A stretch of 64,000 nt of DNA from CAYHGX01 sp964356355 (GCA_964356355.1 CAYHGX010000004.1:39515-103514), one strand, 5' to 3'; counted from the stretch's first letter, positions 1 through 10,062 are shown. The notes: generated by a model not told the origin, from the sequence alone. Translations and numbers: made by a program.

Positions 1-15
1 CTAAATTTTGATTTT

Positions 16-2214
16 ATGGCGAGAAGAGGGAGGAGGCGTACTAAGCGTCGTACTCTGCAAATTAAGTTGAAGCCATCTGTGGCCCGGGAGATTTGGGCAA
101 TAACCTATTTAGTATTGGGGATACTTACTATTTTGAGTATTCAGGGTGCTTTTGGTGTGTTGGGAGATTTCTGGGTTGGGTTGTTGAGTCCAATTCTTGG
201 CTGGGGCGTCTATGTTATTCCCCCGATTTTCATTTTGATTGCTGGAATGATGTTTTTTTCTCATAAGATTAATTTTGGAGCTAGTAAAACATTAGGGTTT
301 GTTGTTTTTTTGATTTCAATTTTGAGTATTTTTCATTTATCTGTTCCGATTGAGAAGATTCATGACTTTGCTGCCCTTGGGCGCTATGGGGGATATACGG
401 GATTTGTAACTAACTTTATTTTATTGGAGGTGCTGGGTGTTTCTAGAGTAGGAGCAACAATTATTTTCGTTGCCTTATTTGTTGTTTCATTATTGCTGAT
501 TTTCGAGGTTTCGTTGCGTGAGATGGCCGCGTTTTTTATACCTGATATAAAAATTAAACTGGTGAAGGAGGCTAGAAATACTCGAGGTAGAGTGAATGAT
601 GAGGAAGAAGAGGAGGAAGAGGAAATGGAGGAGCTTGAACAGCCGGAAATTATGATTCGGAAGTCGTTGATTAGTTCTAAGAATAATGAGAAAAATGTTG
701 ATGTTATTTATGACAAAAATGAGGAAGAGGATTCGGATTTTGATCCGGTTAAGGTGGAAGAGGTAACTACGGAGTTATCGAATGGTGAAAAGGCGGCGGA
801 GGAAATGGATGAATATGAGTGGGAGTTTCCTTCTTTGGATTTGCTCAAAAAAGGGGATAGCGCTGTGACTGTGGAGGACGATATTTTGATGGCTAATGCT
901 GATAAAATTAAGAAGAAGTTGATTCAGTTTGGGATTGATGTGGTGATGCACGAGGTGAATGTTGGGCCTACGGTGATTCAGTATACTTTGAAGCCTAATG
1001 AGGCGGTGAAGCTTTCAAAAATTACTTCATTGAAAAATGATATGGCTTTGGCTCTTGCTGCTGAGCGTATTCGTATTGAGGCTCCTATTCCCGGCAAGTC
1101 TTTAGTGGGTGTTGAGGTTCCGAATCCTTATAGGGCAACAGTTTATTTGAGAGAGATTTTGGAGAGTGGGCAGTTTACGGATTCTAGGTCTAAGCTTACT
1201 TTACCGCTTGGTAGGGACGTTACTGGCAAGCCTGTGATTGCGAGTTTGGATACGATGCCGCACTTGTTGATTGCTGGTGCCACTGGCAGTGGTAAGTCTG
1301 TGGCGATGAATGTGTTTTTGATTTCCTTGCTTTATCAGAATTCTCCAAAGGATTTGAAGCTTATTATGATTGATCCTAAGCGCGTGGAGCTGGGGTCTTA
1401 TAATAGCATTCCGCATTTGCTTACTCCTGTGATTCAGGACCCTGAGAAGGCGTCGATTGCGTTGAGGTGGGTGGTTGCGGAGATGAGTAGGAGATATACG
1501 GAATTGTCCAATCATCGTGTGAGAAATTTGGCTGAATATAATGATATAAAAAAGATTTCGAAGATGCCGAGAATTGTGGTGGTGGTGGACGAGTTGGCCG
1601 ATTTGATGATGACTTCCGGTAAGGAGGTGGAGGCCTCTATTTGTAGAATTGCGCAGATGGCGCGGGCGGTGGGTATTCACTTGATTATCGCTACGCAGAG
1701 GCCTTCAGTGGACGTTATTACGGGTTTGATTAAGGCTAATATTCCTACGAGAATTTCTTTTGCGGTAAGTAGTTCGATTGATTCCAGGACGATTTTGGAT
1801 GGGATTGGAGCGGAGGATTTGCTTGGAAAAGGCGACATGCTTTATCTGCCAACGGGCATGAATAAGCCTGTTCGTGTGCAGGGTATTTATATCTCAACTG
1901 AGGAAATTGAGAGAATTACCAATAGAATTAAACTTACTGTTGAGCCAAATTATGATGAGACAATCACTTCAATAGAGACTGCGAAGCAGAGGCTGCCAGG
2001 GATGCCTGATAGCGATTCTGCAGGTGAAGAGGACGATATGTACGATGCAGCGTTGGAACTTGTGAGAGAGACAAAGAAGGCTTCTGCCTCTTTGCTTCAG
2101 AGGCACTTGAAGTTGGGGTATGCCAGGGCGGCGCGGCTGATTGATTTGCTTGAAAAGAATGGAGTGGTGGGGCCGGCGGATGGGGCGAAGCCGAGGAAGA
2201 TTATGGGGGAGTAG
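16..2214 (+). CDS. ftsK: DNA translocase FtsK/SpoIIIE
   Basis: FtsK pumps double-stranded DNA at the division septum and coordinates chromosome segregation. This 732-residue protein starts with a very basic stretch, then about four membrane helices within residues 26-165. An acidic Glu-run linker lies near residues 195-207. The RecA-like motor has Walker A GATGSGKS near residue 420 and a Walker B ending VVVVDELADLM near 521-532. The last about 60 residues form the winged-helix gamma domain (LLQRHLKLGYARA) that reads KOPS-like sites. The length is normal for Gram-positive-type SpoIIIE and the linker is short compared with E. coli FtsK. No Shine-Dalgarno precedes the ATG. It ends one base before a convergent membrane-protein ORF. 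Confidence 0.96.
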   Translation: MARRGRRRTKRRTLQIKLKPSVAREIWAITYLVLGILTILSIQGAFGVLGDFWVGLLSPILGWGVYVIPPIFILIAGMMFFSHKINFGASKTLGFVVFLISILSIFHLSVPIEKIHDFAALGRYGGYTGFVTNFILLEVLGVSRVGATIIFVALFVVSLLLIFEVSLREMAAFFIPDIKIKLVKEARNTRGRVNDEEEEEEEEMEELEQPEIMIRKSLISSKNNEKNVDVIYDKNEEEDSDFDPVKVEEVTTELSNGEKAAEEMDEYEWEFPSLDLLKKGDSAVTVEDDILMANADKIKKKLIQFGIDVVMHEVNVGPTVIQYTLKPNEAVKLSKITSLKNDMALALAAERIRIEAPIPGKSLVGVEVPNPYRATVYLREILESGQFTDSRSKLTLPLGRDVTGKPVIASLDTMPHLLIAGATGSGKSVAMNVFLISLLYQNSPKDLKLIMIDPKRVELGSYNSIPHLLTPVIQDPEKASIALRWVVAEMSRRYTELSNHRVRNLAEYNDIKKISKMPRIVVVVDELADLMMTSGKEVEASICRIAQMARAVGIHLIIATQRPSVDVITGLIKANIPTRISFAVSSSIDSRTILDGIGAEDLLGKGDMLYLPTGMNKPVRVQGIYISTEEIERITNRIKLTVEPNYDETITSIETAKQRLPGMPDSDSAGEEDDMYDAALELVRETKKASASLLQRHLKLGYARAARLIDLLEKNGVVGPADGAKPRKIMGE

Positions 2215-2215
2215 G

Positions 2216-2487
2216 CTATTTTTTGAGAAGAACGGTGAGAAATCCAATGCCGACGGTGAGTATGGTTATTGCGATTACAAGCATAGTGATCATCCCATAG
2301 ACGATTAGGCGGAGGCGGGGATGGTGTTTGAAATAGATGAGCGTGAAGGCGGAGATGCCGGCGCAAATTAAAAGTGAGAGATAGATGCCGATTTCGCCAA
2401 GGGCTTTGATTGAGAGTGCGAAAATCACACTTGTCAGGAAAATTCCGAAAAGTATAAAGGTGAATTTGGAAATTAGATCAATTTTAG
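2216..2487 (-). CDS. partial small multi-helix membrane protein (5' end lost in gap)
   Basis: From a GTG at 2428 the frame encodes 70 residues. The same frame stays open upstream all the way to the N-run at 2487 and adds about 20 hydrophobic residues (including FTFILFGIFL). The true start is therefore probably inside the gap and GTG 2428 is only an internal Val. The visible part has about three membrane helices and ends with Lys-Lys. It lies downstream of purQ on the same strand and converges on ftsK. No family is recognised, and the function is unknown. Confidence 0.55.
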
Positions 2488-2587
2488 NNNNNNNNNNNNN
2501 NNNNNNNNNNNNNNNNNNNNNNNNNNNNNNNNNNNNNNNNNNNNNNNNNNNNNNNNNNNNNNNNNNNNNNNNNNNNNNNNNNNNNNN
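2488..2587. other. assembly gap (100 N)
   Basis: Exactly 100 unknown bases, the usual scaffolding placeholder, so the true length is not known. It separates the 3' end of purQ from the membrane protein at 2216. A translation that reads through the N-run and joins purQ to the LKLI residues beyond it is an artefact. Confidence 0.98.
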
Positions 2588-3390
2588 TATTTAAAATAAC
2601 TGATGGCGTTCTTGAATATCTTAACTCCGGCGCCCTCTGTTGGTAAAGGTTTTCCTGCGCGGATGAGAATTTCTTTTTTGAGTTCCCAGCCTTTTTCATT
2701 GGTGAATGAGTTGAAGCGTTCGGGGTGGGGCATGAGGCCGAAAATGCGGCCTGATGGGTCACAGATGCCGGCGATGTCCTCTAGTGCTCCATTGGGATTT
2801 TCTGGGAAGTGGCCGTTTGCGGGAGAGCCATCCTCTTTTACGTATTTGAAGGCGATTTGGTCGTCGGTTTTCATTTTTTCAAGAATTTCTGGTGTGACGT
2901 AAAAGTTGCCTTCGCCATGGGCGATTGGGGCGTGAAGGATTTCGATATCTTTAGTCCAAATACATTTTGATGAAGTATTTTTGAGATAGACCCAACGGCA
3001 CTGAAGGCGCGCTGTAGAATTGTGCATGAGGGCCGCCTGACGCTCGGTGTACTTTAGGTTGGTGGCTGGTACGAGGCCTAGATTTGTGAGCATTTGGAAG
3101 CCGTTGCAGATTCCTATTACGAGTTTGTCGGCGGTGGCGAATTTGAGTATCTCATCGCCGATGTTGTTGCGGATTTTATTGGCCATGGCATTGCCTGATC
3201 CTGTGTCATCGCCGTAGGAGAATCCACCGGGAAAGGCCAGGATTTGAAATTCTTCGAGCTTTTTGGGAGTTTCAATGAGGTCGTTGATGTGGATGATTTG
3301 AGCTTCTCCTCCAGCAATTTGGAAACATTTTGCTGTTTCTTCTTCAGAATTGATGCCATATCCTGTGATGACGAGTGCACGTGGTTTCAT
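2588..3390 (-). CDS. purQ: phosphoribosylformylglycinamidine synthase, glutaminase subunit (PurQ)
   Basis: PurQ releases ammonia from glutamine for the FGAR to FGAM step of purine synthesis carried out with PurL. It is a class I glutamine amidotransferase: the N-terminus reads RALVITGYGIN, an oxyanion segment FPGGFSYGDD follows, the nucleophile Cys sits in GICNGFQM, and the His-Glu pair is in MPHPER. About 267 residues are visible, longer than the roughly 230 of Bacillus PurQ. The last visible codons are ISYFK, followed by TA and the gap, so a stop at the gap edge is likely but unseen. Its ATG overlaps the purL stop by one base (TGATG), which implies translational coupling. Confidence 0.93.
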
Positions 3391-6344
3391 CAGTAGTTTT
3401 TAAAGGTTTGTCGATAATGATTGTTGAGGTTTTCAACACTGGTGTGAATGATTTCTTCGTTGTTCAAACCTTTTATTATGAATTCTGGTTGAGGTGTTGT
3501 TACTCCGATTTGTGCGAATGGTAGGCCATTAAAGTGTGCTTCGAATTCGGCTTGGCGATGCGGATCTACTGTGACAGTAATTCTGGAGGCTGATTCTGAG
3601 AAGCAAAGATAATCGTTGCGGGTGAAATTTTCGGCCCCGGGAACTTTGTTGAGATCAATTTCCATGCCGAGGTGTCCGGCAATTGCTTTTTTGGCCAATG
3701 TGGTGAGGAGGCCTCCGATTCCGGGGCTTAGTGCTGAGGCAATTAGTCTTTTCTCTGTGGCTTCGCTGAATTTAGTGTAGAGGTTTTTGGCATTTTGGAT
3801 GTTTACCCGTGGTACTTTTGTGCCTATTTCTGCGTGTACGCCGAAGTATTCACTACCGCCAAGTTCTTCCTGAGTGGTGCCCAAAATATATATTAAGTCG
3901 CCTGGGAGTTTTGGATCCAAGGAAACTGTTTTTGTGGCATCCTGCATGACTCCAATTGAAGAAATTAGTAGGGTAGGAAGTGCAGATATTTTTATGGGGT
4001 TGCCATTTTTATCAAAGCCTTTGAAGTCGTTGAACATGGAATCTTTTCCTGAAATGTAGGGAGTACCAAAGCCTACTGCGAAGTCATAACAGGCTTCACA
4101 GGCGGCAAAAAGTTGACCTAGTCTTTCTTCCTCGGTGGAGCTGCACCAGCAAAAATTGTCCATTAATGCTAGGTGATCTAATGTGCCACCTGCCGCAATG
4201 ATATTGCGAATGGCTGCATCGATGGCCGTTGCGGCCATGTGGTAGGTGTCTATTTCTCCATAACGTGGGAAGACTCCTTGTGAGCATAAAATCCCCTTTT
4301 CATTTTCGGGTAGGGCTTTTGTAACTGAGGCTACGCCATTTACCTCTCCTTTGCCTTGTAGTGGGCCGGTTACTGCTGTTCCCTGAACAACGTGGTCATA
4401 TTGTGAGGAAATGAATTCGTAGCTGCAAATGTTGGGTCGTTCTAGAATTGTTTCTAGTGTTTCAGTAAGATTTTTTGGCTCCGGGAAGTTTGGTTCTTTG
4501 TTTTGCGGCTTGGTATATGTGGTTTTTAAGGATTTTCTAGGTAGCCCGTCGTGAAGGAAGGCCATTTCCATGTCCATGATGGTTTTGCCCATATGGTTTA
4601 CTTGGCAGCGGCCACTGTCTGTAAAATCTCCTATTACGCTTACTTCAACGCCTCGGTGATTCATTAGCTTGGTGAATTGTTCAAGTTTTTCTGGTGGAAC
4701 GGCTAACGTCATGCGCTCTTGAGATTCGCTGATCCAAATTTTCCATGGTTCGAGATTTGGATATTTGAGAGGAACTTTTTCTAGTTCAACGCGACATCCA
4801 CCACATTCTTTAGCCATTTCCGCTACGGAACAGGATATTCCTCCGGCCCCGTTGTCGGTGATGGAATTGTAGAGATTTAGGTCGCGTGCTTCTTTGATAA
4901 TTGCATCGGAAAGTTTTTTCTGGGTAATCGGATCACCAATTTGCACTGCTGTAGCAGGGCTTCCTGAGGTGAGCGCTTCGGAAGAAAAGGTGGCTCCGTG
5001 GATACCGTCTTGGCCCACGCGTCCTCCTACAACTACGATTTTATCTCCACTTTTGGCACATTTTTCCCATCCGGGCTCCCCATTTACTTCTCGCGGTATT
5101 AGGCCAACGGTGCCTACGAAAACCAGTGGTTTGCCTTTATAGCTGTCGTCAAAATAAACAAAACCTTGGGGGGTAGGGATGCCGCTGCAGTTGCCGCCTG
5201 AATTTACACCGGCTACGATGCCTTCAAAGATTCTTTTTGGTGAAATTGCGGCTACCTGGAGCTCTTTATCGCGATATATTGTTTCGATGTCGTCTGGGTT
5301 TCCTATGCAAAATCCGTATTTATTGATGATTGGTTTTGCGCCTTTTCCAAAGCCAATTGTGTCTCTGTTTACGCCTACTATTCCGGTGATTGCGCCTCCA
5401 AATGGGTCGAGGGCGGAGGGGCTGTTGTGGGTTTCTGCCTTGTCTGATATAACCCAGTTTTCATCTAGGATGATTCCTCCGGCATTGTCGGAAAAAACTG
5501 AAACGCAGAAATCTTCTGGGCCTTTTGCTTTGCGGATTTCTTCGGTGGCTTTTTTGATAAATCCTTTGTAGAGGCCCTCGGTTTTATCGTCTATTTTTGC
5601 TGCGAAAATTGTATGTTTGCAGTGTTCTGACCAGGTTTGGGCTAGTGATTCCAGCTCAATGTCGGTGGGATTTCGACCTTCTTTATTGAAGTATTCTTTG
5701 ATGATATCTAGTGACTCTTTTTCCAGTGCGAGTGGGCCTCTGCGTGTGCCGTCTTCGCTTAAAATGCCCTCTTTGCCAATCTTGATTAATTCCTCTTCTG
5801 AGACGTCGAGATTCACTTCGTCGGCTTGTGGATGAGCTTTTAGGTTTACTGTAGGCACTATTACATCCATACCGTTTTCTTTTTCGAAACTTGAGAAATC
5901 TTTGATGTGGATTCTTTGAATGAGGCTGTTTGCCAAGGCATCGCCTATTTTTTGTGCGTCCTCAAGCGTGATTTTCCCTGTGATGAAAATGAGAGTTGAA
6001 CTGTGTAGGCTTTCATCGTTTATGAATTTTACTTTGAAAAAGTCTTCGATGCTTTCTTTTGCGCTGTGGGCGATGTTGTCTGTTACGCCTGGAAGGAAAC
6101 CGATTTCAATAGCATAGTCGAATTTTTCATTGAAGGGCTCGTTGATTAAATATTTTTGTGAAACTGGATTGGTGAGCATTTCTGCGATGTGCTGCCTATC
6201 TTCCGCTGTGAAATCTTTGTTTATAGTATAAACGTCGCAGACTATTGCGCTTTCGGTGTTTAATCCTAGAGAACCCAGTTTGCTCTGCATTACGCTGGAG
6301 CGTGTGTCGTTGACCTTGGTTAAGATTTCAATTCGGTGTGCCAT
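3390..6344 (-). CDS. purL: phosphoribosylformylglycinamidine synthase with fused PurS-like N-domain (PurL)
   Basis: PurL is the synthetase of FGAM formation (ATP, FGAR, ammonia supplied by PurQ). At 984 residues it is longer than small PurL (about 740) and shorter than the E. coli fused enzyme (about 1300). The N-terminal about 200 residues look like the PurS-type domain plus linker. The nucleotide and substrate region has ETHNSPSALDPFGG near residue 305, where classical PurL has ETHNHP. Further Gly-rich AIRS-type motifs follow (DNGAGGISCSVAEM, SGKDSMFND). The separate glutaminase is the next gene. The start lies two bases after the stop of the SLH gene and has no Shine-Dalgarno. Confidence 0.94.
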   Translation of the reverse strand: MAHRIEILTKVNDTRSSVMQSKLGSLGLNTESAIVCDVYTINKDFTAEDRQHIAEMLTNPVSQKYLINEPFNEKFDYAIEIGFLPGVTDNIAHSAKESIEDFFKVKFINDESLHSSTLIFITGKITLEDAQKIGDALANSLIQRIHIKDFSSFEKENGMDVIVPTVNLKAHPQADEVNLDVSEEELIKIGKEGILSEDGTRRGPLALEKESLDIIKEYFNKEGRNPTDIELESLAQTWSEHCKHTIFAAKIDDKTEGLYKGFIKKATEEIRKAKGPEDFCVSVFSDNAGGIILDENWVISDKAETHNSPSALDPFGGAITGIVGVNRDTIGFGKGAKPIINKYGFCIGNPDDIETIYRDKELQVAAISPKRIFEGIVAGVNSGGNCSGIPTPQGFVYFDDSYKGKPLVFVGTVGLIPREVNGEPGWEKCAKSGDKIVVVGGRVGQDGIHGATFSSEALTSGSPATAVQIGDPITQKKLSDAIIKEARDLNLYNSITDNGAGGISCSVAEMAKECGGCRVELEKVPLKYPNLEPWKIWISESQERMTLAVPPEKLEQFTKLMNHRGVEVSVIGDFTDSGRCQVNHMGKTIMDMEMAFLHDGLPRKSLKTTYTKPQNKEPNFPEPKNLTETLETILERPNICSYEFISSQYDHVVQGTAVTGPLQGKGEVNGVASVTKALPENEKGILCSQGVFPRYGEIDTYHMAATAIDAAIRNIIAAGGTLDHLALMDNFCWCSSTEEERLGQLFAACEACYDFAVGFGTPYISGKDSMFNDFKGFDKNGNPIKISALPTLLISSIGVMQDATKTVSLDPKLPGDLIYILGTTQEELGGSEYFGVHAEIGTKVPRVNIQNAKNLYTKFSEATEKRLIASALSPGIGGLLTTLAKKAIAGHLGMEIDLNKVPGAENFTRNDYLCFSESASRITVTVDPHRQAEFEAHFNGLPFAQIGVTTPQPEFIIKGLNNEEIIHTSVENLNNHYRQTFKNY

Positions 6345-6346
6345 TG

Positions 6347-7477
6347 TTAATTTTTAACTACGTAATTTTCTTGATAATAGTATTTGCCAGTCCATTCTTT
6401 TGAATCTTTTCCGAATCCGTCGCCTGTTATTTCGATGTAATCGCCAACACGTTTTCCAAATGCGGTTACATAATGATTGAACGTATGGAAGCCATTTTCT
6501 TCTTCCAGTTGTTTGAATAGAAATACGGTTTTTTCAAATTCTCCAGTTTTTATGTTGTAGCTGTAAAGGCCATTATATTCATATTCACCAGACATAGGAA
6601 TAATACTTATGAATAAACTTTTATCTAGGGCTAGGCATGATTCTGATGATCCTCCGCCCATTATTTCTAATTCAGTTGCTAGACCATCGTGTTTAGCGAA
6701 GTCTGTAAACCAGGTTTCATTTTTGTAATCTGTAGTTTTTCCGCATCCATCGAAGGCTATTTCTTTAGTGTTATATCCGGGGAAATGTTCAATGTTGTTT
6801 TCTTCGCTGTATTTTAATCGATAAAGTATTTCGGCAACTTCTTTTCTGGTCATTGATTCTGCAGGTCCAAAATTGAATCGGGGATTCATGAAATCGTTTT
6901 GTTCTTTATTGCCATAATCGACATTGAATTTTACGAAATGTTCAGTGCCAACATAATTGCTTCCTAGTGCGGAATCGAGATATGGGCCCCACCATTGGTT
7001 TTTACTATTCATTTGTGAGACGTCATATGGGATGGCGTATTCTCCCCATTGTGGTGGGATTTTACCCTCATTAAATTCAAGTAATGCCATTTTTATTGCT
7101 TCAACTCTGTTTACACATTGATCTGGCTTGAAGGTGCCATCTGAGTACCCTTCGATGGTGCCTTTCGCACGGGCGGTTTTGATATAAGGTGTGTACCATT
7201 GATCTGCATAGGTGTCCTTGAATAATTCGGCTGATAGATTTGTATTGGCGCCTGATGTGTTAAATAGCATTTTGAGAAATTCGGCACGATTTACGCATTG
7301 ATCTGGCTTGAAGGTGCCATCTTTATAGCCATTAATGATCTCTTTGTTTAACATCCAGTAGATGGCTTTTTTGTAGTAAGTGTCGCTTTTAACATCGCTA
7401 AAATCTGCGAATGCTGTTGTACCAAGAATGCTTAATGAAAGAAGCAGACTTAATGTGGTTGTTATTGTTTTTTTCAT
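6347..7477 (-). CDS. exported SLH-domain protein
   Basis: An envelope protein of 376 residues if started at the ATG at 7477, which puts a signal peptide (MKKTITTT, then a Leu/Ser-rich core ending TAFA) at the N-terminus. An upstream in-frame ATG would add ten unlikely residues. At least two S-layer homology motifs follow, each with the GYxDGTFKPDQCVNRAE core. A third, weaker one continues to about residue 220 (PAESMTRKEVAEILYRL). The C-terminal about 150 residues have no recognised family and contain Cys pairs. It sits between secA and purL with 14 and 2 base gaps. SLH motifs normally bind secondary wall polymers, so an S-layer-associated role is inferred. Confidence 0.85.
   Translation of the reverse strand: MKKTITTTLSLLLSLSILGTTAFADFSDVKSDTYYKKAIYWMLNKEIINGYKDGTFKPDQCVNRAEFLKMLFNTSGANTNLSAELFKDTYADQWYTPYIKTARAKGTIEGYSDGTFKPDQCVNRVEAIKMALLEFNEGKIPPQWGEYAIPYDVSQMNSKNQWWGPYLDSALGSNYVGTEHFVKFNVDYGNKEQNDFMNPRFNFGPAESMTRKEVAEILYRLKYSEENNIEHFPGYNTKEIAFDGCGKTTDYKNETWFTDFAKHDGLATELEIMGGGSSESCLALDKSLFISIIPMSGEYEYNGLYSYNIKTGEFEKTVFLFKQLEEENGFHTFNHYVTAFGKRVGDYIEITGDGFGKDSKEWTGKYYYQENYVVKN
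7116..7322. repeat. 27-bp direct repeat, 180-bp period, inside SLH gene
   Basis: The 27 bases at 7116-7142 recur identically at 7296-7322, exactly 180 bases (60 codons) apart, and only one mismatch occurs in the five bases before them. They encode the SLH core (DGTFKPDQCVN) of two adjacent motifs. Such DNA identity suggests recent duplication or gene conversion between SLH repeats. Confidence 0.85.
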
Positions 7478-7491
7478 TTTTATGGGATTAT

Positions 7492-10053
7492 TTAAGCTCC
7501 GTGGCACTTTTTATACTTTTTACCACTACCGCATGGGCAGGGATCGTTGCGGTCCACTTTTGTGTTCTTGAGGTCTAACTTAGCTATTTCGGATTTTTTT
7601 GCTTCTTGTTGATTTTCTGTTTCAGCTTTTTTTGTGAGTTGGGAGGGTGCGGTTTTTTGAATATCAACCCTGAATAAAGTGGTTACTGTATTGACGCGGA
7701 CCATATTGTTGAGTTCGTTGAACATATGGAAGGCTTGAGACTTATATTCTGTGAGGGGATCTTTTTGGGCGTATCCGCTAAAGGCCACGTTTTCGCGAAG
7801 TCGTGACATGGCGTCGATGTGTTCGATCCAAAGCATGTCGTTTGTTCTAAGGTAGATAGCCTTTTCAAGGTTTCTCATTATAGCTGGGTCTTCGACTATT
7901 TGTTCTTTCTTTTTGTAGCAATCAAGGAGGTAGGCCTCAGCTATTTCAATTACTTTTTCTGATTCGTTGATGTCTCTAAGTGTGTTTGAGGTAAGTGGAT
8001 TTTCACTGTCTCGGTGTATGGCGTTGAGAGATTCTGCCATTTTTTCAATTTTCCATTCATTTGGCGTTAGGCCTCCAATGTGGTTTTGAACGATCATTGT
8101 TGCTAATTCTTTGATTGTTTCTTCGATTTCATCGGCGATGCTGTCTTTTGTGAGTACTTCTAGGCGTTTTTTGTATATGATATTGCGGTGAATGTTCATA
8201 ATGTCATCGTATTCCACTAGGTGCTTGCGGACATCGAAGTTGCGGCCTTCTACTTTTTTCTGCGCATTTTCAATTGATCTGGAGATGATACCGTTTTCAA
8301 TTGGCATGTCCTCGGGGACTTTTAGCATTTCCATTAGACTTAGGATCTTTTCACCGCCGAATAGGCGCATGAGATCGTCTTCCATGGACACAAGAAATTG
8401 GCTTGCTCCTTGGTCTCCTTGGCGTCCACTGCGTCCTCTGAGCTGATTGTCTATGCGTCTTGATTCATGGCGTTCTGTTCCTAGTACGTAGAGGCCTCCA
8501 ACTTCTTTTACTCCTTCTCCAAGCTTAATGTCTGTACCACGTCCGGCCATGTTTGTGGCAATTGTAACGGCACCTTTTTGCCCGGCATTCGTAACTATTT
8601 CGGCTTCTCTTTGATGATTTTTTGCATTTAATACTTCGTGCTTTATGCCTTCGAGTTTTAGAAGTTGGCTAAGCATTTCTGATTGTTCAACTGAAATTGT
8701 TCCTACCAATACTGGTTGTCCTTTTTGATGGAGTTCTTTGATGAGCTTTACTGCTGCTAAATATTTGCCTTTTCGGTTTTTATAAATAGTGTCTGCTCGA
8801 TCGATTCTGGTGATAGGTCTGTTTGTTGGGATAATAATCGTATCTAATCCATAGATTTGGTAAAACTCTTCGGCTTCGGTTTCCGCTGTTCCTGTCATTC
8901 CTGCGAGTTTTTCGAAGAGGCGGAAGTAGTTTTGGAAGGAGACTGTTGCTAATGTTTTGGATTCATTTTTGATAGCAACGTTTTCTTTGGCTTCTATTGC
9001 TTGATGTAGACCGTGTGAGTATCGGCGGCCTTGCATTAGGCGGCCTGTGAATTCATCAATGATAATGATTTCATCTTCTTGTACGATGTAATCGATGTCG
9101 GCTTTGTAGCAGGTTTCTGCTCGAAGGGCTTGTTCTATGTGATGTACTTCACTAAATCCTGCTTCAGTATAGATGTTTTCAACACCCATAAGTTGTTCCA
9201 TTTTTGAGATGCCTGCTTCGGTAAGTGTGGCGGTTTTGCTTTTTTCATCAATTTCAAAATGGGCGCCCTCTTTGAGAGAGCGAATCAATTGAGAGTATTT
9301 TTTATATTTATCAGTGGATTCACCGGCTGGTGCTGAAATAATTAGTGGTGTTCGGGCTTCATCTATCAAGATTGAGTCAACTTCATCTACGATGGCGTAG
9401 TGGAGATGTCTTTGTACGACTTGATCGATGTGAGTGGCCATGTTGTCACGCAAGTAGTCGAATCCAAACTCATTGTTGGTTCCATAGGTGATATCGCAGC
9501 TGTAAGCATGTTTCTTTTCTGTTTCATTCATTCCGTGAATGGTAACTCCAACTGAAAGGCCAAGGTAGTTGTATAAAACTCCCATCCATTCGGCGTCACG
9601 GTGAGCAAGGTAGTCGTTTACTGTTACTACAAATACTCCTTTTTCTGTTAGGGCATTGAGATAAACTGGCATTGTACAAACTAATGTTTTACCTTCACCG
9701 GTTTTCATTTCAGATATATTGCCTTGGTGCAGCACAATCCCGCCGATGAGCTGTACGTCATAGGGAATCATGTCCCAGATAAGTTCTCGACCGCGTACTT
9801 CAAATGATTTTCCATTTAAGTGATGGCAGGCGATTTTTACCAAGGCAAAGGCCTCTGGAAGTATTTTTTCTAGTGATTCACCGTTTTTGATTCGATCTTT
9901 GAATTCGGAAGTTTTTGCCAATACATCGTTTTGAGTTTTGACTGTTTGGAGCAGGGTTGCTTCAATTTTTTTTATTTCTTCAACAAGTGGAAGAATTTTC
10001 TTGATTGCTTTGGCGTTTGGATCACCAAAAAGTTTGTTTATAAATTTTTTCAT
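7492..10053 (-). CDS. secA: preprotein translocase ATPase SecA
   Basis: SecA is the ATPase motor that drives unfolded preproteins through SecYEG. The 853-residue protein has Walker A MKTGEGKT near residue 116, the DEVDSILIDEARTP motif, the helicase-like GRGTDI and RRIDNQLRGRSGRQGD motifs, and the C-terminal zinc-binding SEC-C signature (DPCPCGSGKKYKKCHG). All parts of a canonical SecA are present. It is preceded by a sugar-phosphate transferase (9-base gap) and followed by an SLH protein that is one of its likely clients. Confidence 0.98.
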   Translation of the reverse strand: MKKFINKLFGDPNAKAIKKILPLVEEIKKIEATLLQTVKTQNDVLAKTSEFKDRIKNGESLEKILPEAFALVKIACHHLNGKSFEVRGRELIWDMIPYDVQLIGGIVLHQGNISEMKTGEGKTLVCTMPVYLNALTEKGVFVVTVNDYLAHRDAEWMGVLYNYLGLSVGVTIHGMNETEKKHAYSCDITYGTNNEFGFDYLRDNMATHIDQVVQRHLHYAIVDEVDSILIDEARTPLIISAPAGESTDKYKKYSQLIRSLKEGAHFEIDEKSKTATLTEAGISKMEQLMGVENIYTEAGFSEVHHIEQALRAETCYKADIDYIVQEDEIIIIDEFTGRLMQGRRYSHGLHQAIEAKENVAIKNESKTLATVSFQNYFRLFEKLAGMTGTAETEAEEFYQIYGLDTIIIPTNRPITRIDRADTIYKNRKGKYLAAVKLIKELHQKGQPVLVGTISVEQSEMLSQLLKLEGIKHEVLNAKNHQREAEIVTNAGQKGAVTIATNMAGRGTDIKLGEGVKEVGGLYVLGTERHESRRIDNQLRGRSGRQGDQGASQFLVSMEDDLMRLFGGEKILSLMEMLKVPEDMPIENGIISRSIENAQKKVEGRNFDVRKHLVEYDDIMNIHRNIIYKKRLEVLTKDSIADEIEETIKELATMIVQNHIGGLTPNEWKIEKMAESLNAIHRDSENPLTSNTLRDINESEKVIEIAEAYLLDCYKKKEQIVEDPAIMRNLEKAIYLRTNDMLWIEHIDAMSRLRENVAFSGYAQKDPLTEYKSQAFHMFNELNNMVRVNTVTTLFRVDIQKTAPSQLTKKAETENQQEAKKSEIAKLDLKNTKVDRNDPCPCGSGKKYKKCHGA

Positions 10054-10062
10054 GGGTGTATT

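Noticed and set aside
2473..3390. PurQ reading that continues through the N-run and ends LKLI
   Set aside because: It is produced by translating unknown bases. The last real codons before the gap are ISYFK followed by TA, so a stop at the gap edge is more likely.
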